From Pseudoneobacillus rhizosphaerae (GTDB taxonomy: Bacteria > Bacillota > Bacilli > Bacillales > Cytobacillaceae), in contig NZ_CAKJTG010000001.1 in NCBI RefSeq assembly GCF_917563885.1, forward strand, positions 1 to 64,000: a DNA stretch of 64,000 nucleotides, in the 5' to 3' direction. Below, one piece after another: positions 44,719 through 54,069 of the stretch. The notes beneath the pieces were generated by a model. It ran no database searches, was not told where the DNA came from, and saw only the letters and a program-made list of their open reading frames with translations. The translations under genes and the position numbers were made by a program. The first letter of the stretch is position 1; every line of letters starts with the position of its first letter.

Positions 44719-45637
44719 CTTCTTGTTCAATTGAAACCTTAATTTCTTCTGGTAATTGGTGTGATGCACTTGGGATTTTTCGAGGCTTAAAATTAACCGA
44801 ATCAGAAGAGTATATGGACACTAGTAATTTACCTCCATATGTTTTAGCCTTTATTAGGATCGGTTGATTATACTTATTCATAAATCTAAAGTCGGGGCCA
44901 TACCAGCTAACCGTTGCATCCCTTCCATGTGGAACATAACGTACAGTTTTACTATGCGAGTAGCGTTGAACGATTTTAAGTCCCGAATTATCAACCGCAT
45001 TAAATAAGGTAGAAGAAACTTGGCAAATACCTCCACCAATACCTTCAGACAATTCACCCTTTACGATGATAGGAGCAGGAAGATACCCTTTATGAGCCGT
45101 GCGCTTGCCAACAACTTTATTAAATGAAAATGTTTGACCGGGAAATACAACGTGATTATTTATTGCGTTTGCCGCAAGTTGTATGTTAAAAGAGCGCTCT
45201 TTATTTGTAGCGTTATAATAGGTTATATATTGGCCAATGCGTTTTTCTTGAATATTAGAAAGGATTTCACTGTCTACCTCTGGATAAATAGGTGTTTTTT
45301 TTACTTCAATTATAGTAGTTCCCTTTTGAAAAAGACTGTCAAAAAGTTGTGTGGTGAAGGATGTTTGGTCTAATTTATAACCGATAGTTTCAGAGTGAAT
45401 CCCTCCATTTTCATCAATAGTGGCATTCATAGGCTTTTGAAAACTTTCTTTTGTTATTTTTTTTAGAAAAGGACTTAAATATTCAAGATTAATAAATGGA
45501 CCACCTGGGAGAGGGAGGATGAAATCGGATCGTTTTTCAATCGCAATCGTTTTTCCTTCTTGTTGTACAATGATTTGATCATATGAATTCGTTTGTTGGC
45601 TAAAAAGTAATATGCCTAATAGGAAAGAAATCTTCAT
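44702..45637 (-). CDS. VanW-family protein
   Basis: 311 aa with an N-terminal secretion signal-like segment (MKISFLLGILLF) and a C-terminal VanW domain: FPGQTFSFNKVVGKR, GGGICQVSSTLFNAV, RYSHSKTVRYVPHGRDAT and WYGPDFRF. VanW-like proteins are found in many sporeformers; function is unknown apart from historic linkage to vancomycin clusters, so the name does not imply resistance. Possibly surface-exposed. ATG is at 45637. Downstream of the terpene cyclase gene on the same strand but separated by a terminator. Confidence 0.88.
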   Translation of the reverse strand: MKISFLLGILLFSQQTNSYDQIIVQQEGKTIAIEKRSDFILPLPGGPFINLEYLSPFLKKITKESFQKPMNATIDENGGIHSETIGYKLDQTSFTTQLFDSLFQKGTTIIEVKKTPIYPEVDSEILSNIQEKRIGQYITYYNATNKERSFNIQLAANAINNHVVFPGQTFSFNKVVGKRTAHKGYLPAPIIVKGELSEGIGGGICQVSSTLFNAVDNSGLKIVQRYSHSKTVRYVPHGRDATVSWYGPDFRFMNKYNQPILIKAKTYGGKLLVSIYSSDSVNFKPRKIPSASHQLPEEIKVSIEQEEKSPE

Positions 45638-45660
45638 TTATCTCAAAACCTCCAATAAAT

Positions 45661-45714
45661 AAAAAGAAGTACCAAGTCCATCCATATTAGGATGTTCCTT
45701 GGCACTTCTTTTAT
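45661..45714 (-). terminator. Terminator after the terpene cyclase gene (minus strand)
   Basis: Long imperfect hairpin AAAAGAAGT.CCAAG...CTTGG.ACTTCTTTT with an inner CATCC/GGATG stem; U-rich on the minus strand. Confidence 0.8.
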
Positions 45715-45746
45715 GCGAAAAGAGCATTACAAGTTGATTCTTATGT

Positions 45747-47639
45747 TTACTTCATATATTTCTGGTGATAGTGGGAAAGTGCTAATAGAGGAAAGATATA
45801 CCGATAGCTGTGATAATGAATATAAAAACCGCCAGCCATTCCTTGTCCAGTGGGGTAATCAGTGGTCCAGTCTACACGGTTTCCGTTTTCTAAAAGGAAT
45901 TTGACTCCAGCAATGATTTCAGGAGTTGGTTTTTTTGAAGTTGAAATGAGTGTATCAAGTGCCCAGGCAGTCTGGGTCAATGTACTTGCACCTAATGGCA
46001 TATAGGTTTTCTCCATGTCACTTTTACAGGATTCTCCCCACCCGCCATCAGGGTTTTGAATATGTTTTAACCATTTCACGGCTTTTTGAATTGATGAGTG
46101 ACTTGGTGAGACACCAACTGACGTAAGTCCAGTTATCGCTGCCCAAGTCCCATAAATATAACAGATACCCCATCTTCCATACCATGATCCATTTCGTTCT
46201 TGATGATCTAGTAACCAGTGTATTGCTTGATTCATGGAAGGATGGTTTTTCGATAAGTTTGTATAATGACCAAAAAATTCTAATGTTCGACCTGTTAAAT
46301 CAGGAGTGGAAGGGTCAGAAATCAAAAATTCTGCCCCTTGAATAGGAATGAAGTGAAAGAAGCCTTTGTTTACATTTTTTTCAAAAGCTGACCAACCACC
46401 ATCGTCATTTTGCATAGAAAACAACCAACGTATGCCACTTTCCCATGCGTGGGAAGTATGTGGGATTTTATTTATTTGATTACGAAGAACTCTCAATGTA
46501 GAAGTGGTATCATCGATATCTGGAAGTATCGTGTTAACGTCGGAAAATCCCCACCCACCTGGTAAACTGTTAGGATTATGAATAACCCAATCGCCAAATT
46601 TATATTGCTGACGAGACAGTAAATAGTGAGTCGCCTTCTCTAGAACTGGATCAGAATCAGGTATTCCTGCTTCTTGTAAGGAATAGCTGATTAGTGAAGT
46701 ATTCCAAACTGTGGCGGTTGTATATTGAATGTGAGTTTTACCGTCTATTTGGCATTTCATCGACTTCAATCCTGAAATGGCATTTCGAATGATGGGATGA
46801 CTTTTTGGATATCCAAGGGCTAATAAGGCGAAAATCATCAAAAAGGTTGAACTAAAATAACTATTAAAGGTCCCGTCTGGTTCAATCCGATCTAGCATAT
46901 ATTGTTTGGCTCGTTCCAAAGCTAACTGCTGAAGTTGTTCTGGGAAACCGATTAAACTTTTGATACCAGTGGTTATAGTTGAAAAAATGGAGCGATATTC
47001 ATTAGAACGCATCAAAGCAAAGAACTCGTCATCCCTATTATAATTTCTATTGATAAAAATGTTAGTAAGATTAGGGCTTTTACTTGTTCGAATCATATAT
47101 TTCTTACTTGCAAGAATCATAATGGGGGCGAGATTGGCTCTTCCAAAGACAGAAAAATCGAAGAAATTGATTGGAAATGTTAGTGGTAAGAGGACGGTTT
47201 CAATGGGTATAGGAAAGAAGTTCGGCCATTTATGTTGACCTGTTATGGAAAGCATAATTTTCATTAACATATGGCATTTTTCAATGCCACCGTTTGCTAG
47301 GATAAACTTCCTTGCAGCACGTAATGGTTTATCCACTTGCGAATAGTAGCCTGAATATAAAAGTGCATAATAGGCTTCCGCTGTTGCTGTTAAATTCCCC
47401 ATTCCTTCATCTATGAAAAGTTTCCATGATCCATTTTCCTCTTGTTTGCTTAATATTCGATTGCTTAGCTCTTGAATTAATTGTTCATCATTAATTTGTA
47501 AAGACCGCAATAATATAATCATATAGGCATCTGTAGAGACTCCTGTCTCAAAAGGGTAATTCCAGGTACCATTATGCGTTTGGTCTTTTTTTAATCTATC
47601 GATAATTCGGTTGATTTCCGAGCTAGGATCTAGAGCCAC
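45747..47639 (-). CDS. sqhC: Squalene-hopene/sporulenol-type terpene cyclase
   Basis: 630-aa prenyltransferase/cyclase of the (alpha/alpha)6 barrel type. The protonating motif DxDDT is present in LPDIDDTTSTLR. Several QW repeats occur (for example NDDGGWSAF, PDGGWGES, RNGSWYGRWG). Length equals B. subtilis SqhC, which makes sporulenes from tetraprenyl-beta-curcumene. Sporulenol synthase is therefore the best guess, but hopene formation cannot be excluded. GTG 47639 lies about 9 nt after AAAGGATGAT. Divergent from yppC. Confidence 0.92.
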   Translation of the reverse strand: MALDPSSEINRIIDRLKKDQTHNGTWNYPFETGVSTDAYMIILLRSLQINDEQLIQELSNRILSKQEENGSWKLFIDEGMGNLTATAEAYYALLYSGYYSQVDKPLRAARKFILANGGIEKCHMLMKIMLSITGQHKWPNFFPIPIETVLLPLTFPINFFDFSVFGRANLAPIMILASKKYMIRTSKSPNLTNIFINRNYNRDDEFFALMRSNEYRSIFSTITTGIKSLIGFPEQLQQLALERAKQYMLDRIEPDGTFNSYFSSTFLMIFALLALGYPKSHPIIRNAISGLKSMKCQIDGKTHIQYTTATVWNTSLISYSLQEAGIPDSDPVLEKATHYLLSRQQYKFGDWVIHNPNSLPGGWGFSDVNTILPDIDDTTSTLRVLRNQINKIPHTSHAWESGIRWLFSMQNDDGGWSAFEKNVNKGFFHFIPIQGAEFLISDPSTPDLTGRTLEFFGHYTNLSKNHPSMNQAIHWLLDHQERNGSWYGRWGICYIYGTWAAITGLTSVGVSPSHSSIQKAVKWLKHIQNPDGGWGESCKSDMEKTYMPLGASTLTQTAWALDTLISTSKKPTPEIIAGVKFLLENGNRVDWTTDYPTGQGMAGGFYIHYHSYRYIFPLLALSHYHQKYMK

Positions 47640-47662
47640 CAGTAAATCATCCTTTCCAATGA

Positions 47663-48850
47663 TTGTTTAGTATCAAAGATATTCATGACTTAATAAAAGC
47701 ATGCAAAGGGGGGATTAAGATTTTTGGCTTTAAGAAGAGAAAAAATGCTGCTTTTACTAGAGATTTAATTGAATTAAAAAAGGAGCTTATCAAATCAAAA
47801 ACGCGACCTCTTCCTACACTCTCAATAGACGAGAAAGTGTTAATTAAAAAAATTAAAAGAAAAACGGAGGAGCTTAATCACAGCAATGTTACAAGAACAA
47901 AAGCCTATTTCGAATTTTATAAGCAGCATCCAGAAATACAATGGGCTTTTTTAGGTCATATGGTCTCTCGTAATGGTGGGTGGAATATGACAGACTTGAA
48001 GGGGGATTTCTTAAAAGGACTGCTCGACAAGCAATCTAGACAATACTTCTTTTCATTTCTAGAAAGAGGGAATTGGCTTATTTTTCAAGATGCCTATCCA
48101 CAGTTCTTATTATATGAAGAAAGTCTAATAAGAAATCGTAAGCTATTCCATCTCTTACCCTATTTCAATGTATCCGTATTTATGGAAACGATTTGGAATG
48201 ATTTTTGGAAACACGGTGACAAATATATTTTAACGATTGCTCTAGTAATTAATGAGCAAAGCTATCTAGAAAAAAGAGTGATGGATAATAACCATTTTAA
48301 ACAAACGGTCTTTGAAACATTTGAATATAAGCTTCAAGAACTCCTATCTTTTAATCATATTCTCTTTCCCTATATTAAAAACAACAAAATAAAGTTAATG
48401 GGTCAGACGATTAACCAATTTGATTCATTGCACGAACGAATAATGCTAGGTAAACGTTTATATTCTCTCCTATTCTCTAATGATCAAATATTAAAAGAAT
48501 CGAAGAGTTGGGCATTTGAAAATTCTCATACTGGTTCAAGGAAAGACTACTGGCCACATTTGTTTAATGATGTGAAGGATTATGCGCCTGGGAACTTTTA
48601 TATTCGAAGATTGAAAAAATGCCAGCTTCGAAAAGGTGTAGCACGTATATACAGTCCAAGATTGGATTTTGCATGGAAAAATGTCGAGCACGAACCAGCG
48701 GAAGAAGGAGATTGGTATGACGATTGGAGGGTCATTGATTATTTATTGGAAGACACTCAAAAAATAGATGGAGAGATTGTACATGAATACTGCGAAACCC
48801 TTGAAAAACTTGAGCTCGCCACCATTGCCAAAAAAGCGATTTTCTTATAA
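47663..48850 (+). CDS. yppC: DUF2515 family protein (YppC-like)
   Basis: About 395 aa or less; no signal peptide or membrane helix. HSNVTRTKAYFEFYKQHPEI and LGHMVSRNGGWNMTDLKG match the DUF2515/YppC family of Bacillus by memory; function unknown. The start is uncertain. TTG 47663 gives the longest frame but has no SD and leaves only 23 nt to the divergent sqhC start. ATT 47720, 6 nt after GGGGGG, would leave room for promoters. Confidence 0.8.
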   Translation: MFSIKDIHDLIKACKGGIKIFGFKKRKNAAFTRDLIELKKELIKSKTRPLPTLSIDEKVLIKKIKRKTEELNHSNVTRTKAYFEFYKQHPEIQWAFLGHMVSRNGGWNMTDLKGDFLKGLLDKQSRQYFFSFLERGNWLIFQDAYPQFLLYEESLIRNRKLFHLLPYFNVSVFMETIWNDFWKHGDKYILTIALVINEQSYLEKRVMDNNHFKQTVFETFEYKLQELLSFNHILFPYIKNNKIKLMGQTINQFDSLHERIMLGKRLYSLLFSNDQILKESKSWAFENSHTGSRKDYWPHLFNDVKDYAPGNFYIRRLKKCQLRKGVARIYSPRLDFAWKNVEHEPAEEGDWYDDWRVIDYLLEDTQKIDGEIVHEYCETLEKLELATIAKKAIFL

Positions 48851-49220
48851 AAGAGAACACATAGCCATACCTTTGCTAGCGGTTATAATCGGAACATATT
48901 TAGATTTATATTTTGTTAGCATAGGGATGTATTCATTTCCAAAAAGACTTTTTCCAGAGATTTTTACTATTAATATCGCTTTTACTTTAATCATTCTTCC
49001 TGTATTTACGTACTTAATGATGATCATTATTATGAAAATGAATCTAGTTCAAAGATGGAGTTTCCTTGTTCTTACAAGTATCGTTATTGCCTGTATTGAA
49101 AGGCTATCTGAAAGCTATGGCTTTTTTATCCACTCGGACCAGTGGAAGCATATCTATTCGTTTTTTGGATACCTTTTCTATATGTTTGGAATGTGGCGTT
49201 GTTTTAAATGGATAAAATAA
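48783..49220 (+). CDS. CBO0543-like small membrane protein
   Basis: 145 aa. About four hydrophobic segments, with GTYLDLYFVSIGMYSFPKRLFPEIF, which recalls the CBO0543 family of Firmicute membrane proteins (function unknown). ATG 48783 is about 7 nt after GGAGAG; the gene overlaps the end of yppC by 68 nt in another frame, implying coupled expression. Confidence 0.75.
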   Translation: MNTAKPLKNLSSPPLPKKRFSYKREHIAIPLLAVIIGTYLDLYFVSIGMYSFPKRLFPEIFTINIAFTLIILPVFTYLMMIIIMKMNLVQRWSFLVLTSIVIACIERLSESYGFFIHSDQWKHIYSFFGYLFYMFGMWRCFKWIK

Positions 49221-49266
49221 AAATACTAGGAGCCTTCAAGAGAGATGGGGGATCCTAGTATTTTTA
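49219..49266. terminator. Bidirectional terminator
   Basis: AAAATACTAGGA pairs with TCCTAGTATTTT between the convergent CBO0543-like and oxidoreductase genes. Confidence 0.8.
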
Positions 49267-49274
49267 TATTAATA

Positions 49275-50351
49275 TTAATTTGCTACAATTTTTTTACCTT
49301 CTTTTGCTGAGTGTCGAGCTGCATCAAGTACCTTTTGAGTGGAATAGCCGTTTTCAAAATCGGCTAAATAAGGATGTTTGGATCTAGTGGCCATTGACTC
49401 ATATAGTGCATCAAGCATTCGGTGGAATCCATTATAATATCTTGAAGCAACATCGGACATGCCGACAGGTGCTTTTATTTCTGGAACAAGCTCTACTGTT
49501 TTAAGCGGCTCATCTATAGTAGAGAAAAATACTTTATTATCATCAAGCATGACAATTGTGCCTTCTGTACCGAATACCTCTAAACGCCAGTTATTTTCCG
49601 TTTGTCGTGCTGCAGATAAAAGCTCCATCGTTACAGTGGCACCATTTTCGAATGTGCCTATTAACTGAAAGGCATCATCAGCCGTTCGGTTTTCTATATT
49701 TCCACTTTCATCCTTATAGATTGGTACGTGTGTTGGAAGCTGGGCAAATACTTCTTTAAATTGGCTATTCATCCACCATTGGAGGGAATCCGTCATATGC
49801 GACCCAATTGCGCCTAGCATTCCACCACCTTTTTCTTCTTGGCCAAGCCAACCACGTGTTCTAGACACTAATGAGGTGTAACTTGCGTAGGAGCACAAAT
49901 ATCGGACATGTAAGATTTGACCAAGGCTCCCGCTTTCTAAAATCTCTTTTACCTTAGTACGGGCAGGGAGAAATCGGAACTCATGATTAATAAGTCCAAG
50001 TTTTTTTGCGTGGTCTCTAGCTGACATCATTTCTTCTGTTTCTGCAATATGTAAGGCCATAGGCTTTTCGCATAAAACATCTAATCCTTTTTCAAAGGCT
50101 GCTAAGACCATGTCTCGGTGCAAATGAACAGCGGATGCAACAACAACTAAATCTAACTGTTCTTGATCTAGCATTAGCTTCCAGTCAGTATACACATTTT
50201 CAATACCGCTAGATTTCTTTGCTTCTTCAATATTCCCTCTCGAAACACTTGAGATTGATACTACTTCAAATCCATCATGAAAATGAAACATTGGAGCGTG
50301 TACTTTTGCTCCGAAGCCCGTACCGATAATACCAACCTTGATTGTTTTCAT
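49275..50351 (-). CDS. Gfo/Idh/MocA family oxidoreductase
   Basis: 358 aa. N-terminal Rossmann fold GIIGTGFGAKVHAP, the conserved EKPMALHIAETEEM and a C-terminal alpha/beta domain with GGMLGAIGSHMTDSLQWW (catalytic His region). NAD(P)-dependent oxidation of a sugar or inositol-type alcohol is expected; the substrate cannot be read from sequence. Monocistronic, with SD AGGAGAGATAAGGT. Confidence 0.93.
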   Translation of the reverse strand: MKTIKVGIIGTGFGAKVHAPMFHFHDGFEVVSISSVSRGNIEEAKKSSGIENVYTDWKLMLDQEQLDLVVVASAVHLHRDMVLAAFEKGLDVLCEKPMALHIAETEEMMSARDHAKKLGLINHEFRFLPARTKVKEILESGSLGQILHVRYLCSYASYTSLVSRTRGWLGQEEKGGGMLGAIGSHMTDSLQWWMNSQFKEVFAQLPTHVPIYKDESGNIENRTADDAFQLIGTFENGATVTMELLSAARQTENNWRLEVFGTEGTIVMLDDNKVFFSTIDEPLKTVELVPEIKAPVGMSDVASRYYNGFHRMLDALYESMATRSKHPYLADFENGYSTQKVLDAARHSAKEGKKIVAN

Positions 50352-50499
50352 ACCTTATCTCTCCTAACCTTGTACTTTATGTTTATTTTAAATGTTTTCT
50401 GAAAATATAGCTAATTTTGATTGGATTGGTGAAATTAATTCTTCTAAATAAACCATTATAGGCATATAACTTTCTTGAAAAGGAAAGAGGGGAAATTTT

Positions 50500-50955
50500 A
50501 TGCCAAGCGGAATGCATCAAGTAGAAGTTCATCTACCTATAGAGAATGTTTGGGATTTTGTGAAGGATATGGATAATTGGGCACCACTAGTTCCAGGTTA
50601 TATTGGTCATCAAAAAATGAATGAAAGAAGATCAACGTGGGAATTTAAAAGTGATATTGGAATTATGAAGAAAAAGGTTAGTTTATTGATTGATATTACA
50701 GAATGGAATGAGCCAAACCTAGTAACCTTTAATTTAAAAGGATTAAATGAGAAGTTTACAGGTCACGGCTATTTTAAAGCAGAAAAGATTAGAAGTAATA
50801 TGACAAGAATGACGGGTTTCCTTGAAATTGTTGCTGAAGGAGCAATGGGTTCAATTGTAAATAATATCTTAAAAGCATCCATTCCTAAAACAGCAGAAGA
50901 AATGGCTATAGCGATTTCTGGGAGATTAGAAGAATTGAATGGGAATTTAAGGTAA
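50500..50955 (+). CDS. SRPBCC (START/CoxG-like) family protein
   Basis: 151 aa. Starts MPSGMHQVEVHLPIENVWDFV, followed by the WAPLVPGYIGHQ segment and a long C-terminal helix (ILKASIPKTAEEMAIAIS) of the CoxG/polyketide-cyclase-like fold. No CO dehydrogenase genes are nearby, so the CoxG name denotes the fold only. The family forms hydrophobic ligand pockets. SD AAAGAGGGGAA. Confidence 0.85.
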   Translation: MPSGMHQVEVHLPIENVWDFVKDMDNWAPLVPGYIGHQKMNERRSTWEFKSDIGIMKKKVSLLIDITEWNEPNLVTFNLKGLNEKFTGHGYFKAEKIRSNMTRMTGFLEIVAEGAMGSIVNNILKASIPKTAEEMAIAISGRLEELNGNLR

Positions 50956-50997
50956 ACATAACAAGAGACTGAAGCGATTCAGTCTCTTGTTATGTTT
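50954..50997. terminator. Bidirectional terminator with 20-bp perfect stem and GCGA loop
   Basis: A 20-bp arm ending in ACTGAA pairs perfectly across a GCGA (GNRA-type) tetraloop, between convergent genes. The A-rich and T-rich ends serve both strands. Confidence 0.85.
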
Positions 50998-51008
50998 AGA
51001 ATGATATT

Positions 51009-51632
51009 TTATTTTCTCCCAAAATCGGCTTTAATCTCTCCAAGCTGACTTGTCTCCCATTTCAACACTTTGTTTGAATAAGAGTTTTCCTTCAGCCATT
51101 TTTCCGCACGTTCTATAAGTGACCAAACGGTTTCAGTTTTCATATTTCGTTCTAGGGTGGTATTCGCTTTCTTATTTCGGACCCAAGCAATAGCGGTTCT
51201 TGAATCAGAGTAAATGGTTGTATTTTTCTCTTTTTGCTTTAGATAGGAAAGGGCATGAACGATTCCTAAAAATTCACCGATATTATTCGTGCCAAGAACA
51301 GGGCCGTAATGAAATATTTGTTCTCCAGTTTTTGTATATACACCTTGATATTCCATCATCCCTGGATTTCCACTACAAGCGGCATCAACGGATATACTAT
51401 CCATATCTATTGAAATGGCACTTGGTTTTTCTTTTGAGATTGTTTTTTTAGGGCCAGCAGAGGATGTTTTAACATACCCTCCTTTAAATGCCATTGTTGC
51501 TTCTTCGATGGTCGGAAAGGATTTGAACCGAGCACCTTGGTATCCCTTAGTTTGTAGCTCACATTCTGCCCATGTTTCAAAAATACCCGTTTTTCTTCCG
51601 CTCCAAACAACATAATATTTTTTGCCAGCCAT
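51009..51632 (-). CDS. rnhA: Ribonuclease HI with N-terminal hybrid-binding domain
   Basis: 207 aa, close to the structurally studied B. halodurans RNase HI. The N-terminal hybrid-binding (viroplasmin-like) domain is KYYVVWSGRKTGIFETWAEC with KGYQGARFKSFPT. The catalytic domain has the acidic set D83 (VDAACSGNPG), E120 (NNIGEFLGI), D143 (YSDSRTAIAW) and D203. ATG 51632 follows GAGGAGGAAAC; the longer frame to 51683 has no SD. Confidence 0.93.
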   Translation of the reverse strand: MAGKKYYVVWSGRKTGIFETWAECELQTKGYQGARFKSFPTIEEATMAFKGGYVKTSSAGPKKTISKEKPSAISIDMDSISVDAACSGNPGMMEYQGVYTKTGEQIFHYGPVLGTNNIGEFLGIVHALSYLKQKEKNTTIYSDSRTAIAWVRNKKANTTLERNMKTETVWSLIERAEKWLKENSYSNKVLKWETSQLGEIKADFGRK

Positions 51633-51892
51633 TCTAATTGTTTCCTCCTCATGTATCTTCCTTTTTATGATATAGAATAACAAAAATAGTAATAAGAAGC
51701 TATAAAACTAAATAGGTGATTTGTATCACATGTTACTTTGTAAAAAAATGGACAAAACCAGTCTTTAGTTGCATAATTAAAGTCGTATGGTCTGAATCTT
51801 TCGAGCATTCAGAACATAAATTCGAGGTGTCTTACTTAACAGACTACTCTTACAAATTAAAAAGAGATAAAGTTGAAAAGGGGAAATCAATC

Positions 51893-52843
51893 TTGAACTT
51901 AACAGAAAAAGTTTTACAATTAAAGCAACAAATTAGTCAGGTTATTATCGGTAAGAACGATATCGTTGAAATGGTGTTTATCGCGCTATTAAACGATGGT
52001 CATGTATTATTAGAGAGTGTTCCTGGAACAGGAAAAACTCAACTCGCAAAAAGCTTTGCAAAAACGATTGATGGTTCTTTTAAGCGAATCCAGTTTACCC
52101 CAGACTTATTACCAAGTGACGTAACAGGGATTCAATTTTTCCATCCTAAGGAGCAAGATTTTCAGCTTCGTATTGGGCCAGTAATGACGAATATTCTTTT
52201 AGCAGATGAAATTAACCGTGCCACGCCACGTACACAAGCTAGTTTATTAGAAGTTATGGAAGAACGCCAAGTGACAATTGATGGAGAGACGATTGCACTT
52301 CCAAAACCTTTTATGGTTATTGCTACGCAAAACCCAATTGAGTCTCAGCAAGGTACATTCCCATTACCAGAAGCGCAAATGGACCGCTTCTTTATGCAAA
52401 TCCCATTAGGGTATCCGACAATCGAAGAAGAGAAGAAAATTATGCAGACATACCGTAATGGGACGCCATACAACAACCTAAACACGGTATTTACTTTGGA
52501 TGAGATCACTAAATTGAAAGAAGACGTTAAGCAAGTTTCGATTTCTGAGGATGTAGAAGATTATATTCTTGAACTTGTCCATTTGACACGAAATCATGAT
52601 GAAATCGAAATGGGTGTTAGTCCGCGTGGAACGTTAGCTCTAATGAGAGGAGCTCAAGGTAGAGCATTTCTACAAAACCGATTATTTGTCACCCCTCAGG
52701 ATGTCAAGGATATAGCAGTTTACATGTTAGCGCACCGTTTAGTTTTAACGTTAGATGCGTCACTGAAAAGAACGAATAGTCAAGTGTTAGAAACCATTTT
52801 AAAAAGCGTTGAAGTGCCTGCAGAAACAGGGGCGTTGAAATAA
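51893..52843 (+). CDS. MoxR-type AAA+ ATPase
   Basis: 316 aa. Walker A SVPGTGKTQLAKSF, Walker B ILLADEINRATPRTQASLLE, sensor region VIATQNPIESQQGTFPLPEAQ and ERQVTIDGETI are the MoxR signature. Chaperone-like ATPase acting with the DUF58 partner encoded next. The frame opens at 51716, but TTG 51893 has AAAGGGGAAA upstream and gives the normal family length. First gene of a three-gene operon. Confidence 0.94.
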   Translation: MNLTEKVLQLKQQISQVIIGKNDIVEMVFIALLNDGHVLLESVPGTGKTQLAKSFAKTIDGSFKRIQFTPDLLPSDVTGIQFFHPKEQDFQLRIGPVMTNILLADEINRATPRTQASLLEVMEERQVTIDGETIALPKPFMVIATQNPIESQQGTFPLPEAQMDRFFMQIPLGYPTIEEEKKIMQTYRNGTPYNNLNTVFTLDEITKLKEDVKQVSISEDVEDYILELVHLTRNHDEIEMGVSPRGTLALMRGAQGRAFLQNRLFVTPQDVKDIAVYMLAHRLVLTLDASLKRTNSQVLETILKSVEVPAETGALK

Positions 52844-52844
52844 A

Positions 52845-54044
52845 ATGACATGGAGAAAAAATGTTCATGGAGGAAATGCATTAGAGCTTGTTACACTCAT
52901 TGCTTGTGTACTCCTGCTTGTTAGCTTTTACCAAGATACGTATTGGTTAATTTTTCTAGGCTGTTTTTTATTGGTTCTTAGTAGGATGAGTTTATACTAT
53001 TTAAATCATGTAGCGGATCAACTTGAATTGGAAAATCGTAGAGAAACAATTCGTTTATCTGTTGGAGAAGAAACCATTTTAACCTTAAAATTATCACAGC
53101 TTAGCAGATTACCGATTTTTCGAGGAATAGTAGAATTAAAACTTGAGTCAATCGTCGAAGGCGTAGGAATCCCTTCTTATCCCTCAGAATCAAATATAGT
53201 TTTTACAATTCCAATTCATTTAAAAGGGAAAGAGACGATCCAAATTCCTCTTCCATTAAAAGCAATTACCCGTGGGGCTACTAGGATTAAATCCATAAAT
53301 GTAACAATACCTAACTTCTTCGGTTTCGGGTTTGTTGAACTTAGTTTTAATCCTTTTATTCATAAGGAATTAATCGTACATCCTCAGATTATTTCAGTTC
53401 CACAAACTGAAAAATTATTTGCCACCAAAGCACAAGGTGAGTTTCCGATTCAATCTAGTATACATGAACATTTATTGTCACCCATCGGTACGAGGGATTA
53501 TGTTTACTCCGATTCCTTTGGCCGTATTCATTGGAAGGCTAGTGCTAAAACACAAACATTGCAAACGAAGGTTTTTGAGAAAACAGCTCATTACTCTTGG
53601 ACTTTTATTATCAACTTACGAGTACCTAATATGCCGACCTACCATTTAGGTGTTGTTGAGAATTTAGAGTCTATCATAAGCAATGTGGCTTATATGGCAA
53701 AATTTGCTACGAAAAAGGGAATTGAATTTGAGTTGTTTCTGAACCTTCGCATGGCCAGTGGAGCAGCGGTTTATCATCTTCCAAAGGGTGAAGGCTCGAA
53801 ACAATTAGGTAAGGTACTGGATCTTCTAGCACGTTTAAACGAAAGAGGAAATACGGTACCATTAAACAAAATGTTTAACTTCGTTGAGAAGCAACAACAA
53901 CATTCACCAGTCGTCATCTTTAGTGGACCGTATGAAGATGAAGGAGTGTCATATTTTTCTAAAATGCAGAAAAAGGGACAAATGGTGTATATACTTCAAG
54001 ATGATTATGAATACCCAGCCATAGTCCCATTCGGTCGGACTTGA
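52845..54044 (+). CDS. DUF58 domain protein
   Basis: 399 aa. Two N-terminal transmembrane helices (LVTLIACVLLLVSFY, YWLIFLGCFLLVLS), a beta-rich middle, and the DUF58 motif GTRDYVYSDSFGRIHWKASAKT, a vWA-like domain partner of MoxR. Starts 1 nt after moxR. Likely membrane-bound. Confidence 0.92.
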   Translation: MTWRKNVHGGNALELVTLIACVLLLVSFYQDTYWLIFLGCFLLVLSRMSLYYLNHVADQLELENRRETIRLSVGEETILTLKLSQLSRLPIFRGIVELKLESIVEGVGIPSYPSESNIVFTIPIHLKGKETIQIPLPLKAITRGATRIKSINVTIPNFFGFGFVELSFNPFIHKELIVHPQIISVPQTEKLFATKAQGEFPIQSSIHEHLLSPIGTRDYVYSDSFGRIHWKASAKTQTLQTKVFEKTAHYSWTFIINLRVPNMPTYHLGVVENLESIISNVAYMAKFATKKGIEFELFLNLRMASGAAVYHLPKGEGSKQLGKVLDLLARLNERGNTVPLNKMFNFVEKQQQHSPVVIFSGPYEDEGVSYFSKMQKKGQMVYILQDDYEYPAIVPFGRT

Positions 54045-54069
54045 TTTGTATGAAAATAGGTGATGATAA

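Noticed and set aside
44702-45637. vanW-like gene as evidence of glycopeptide resistance
   Set aside because: VanW-domain proteins are common in sporeformers, and no vanA/B, vanH or vanX genes are nearby.
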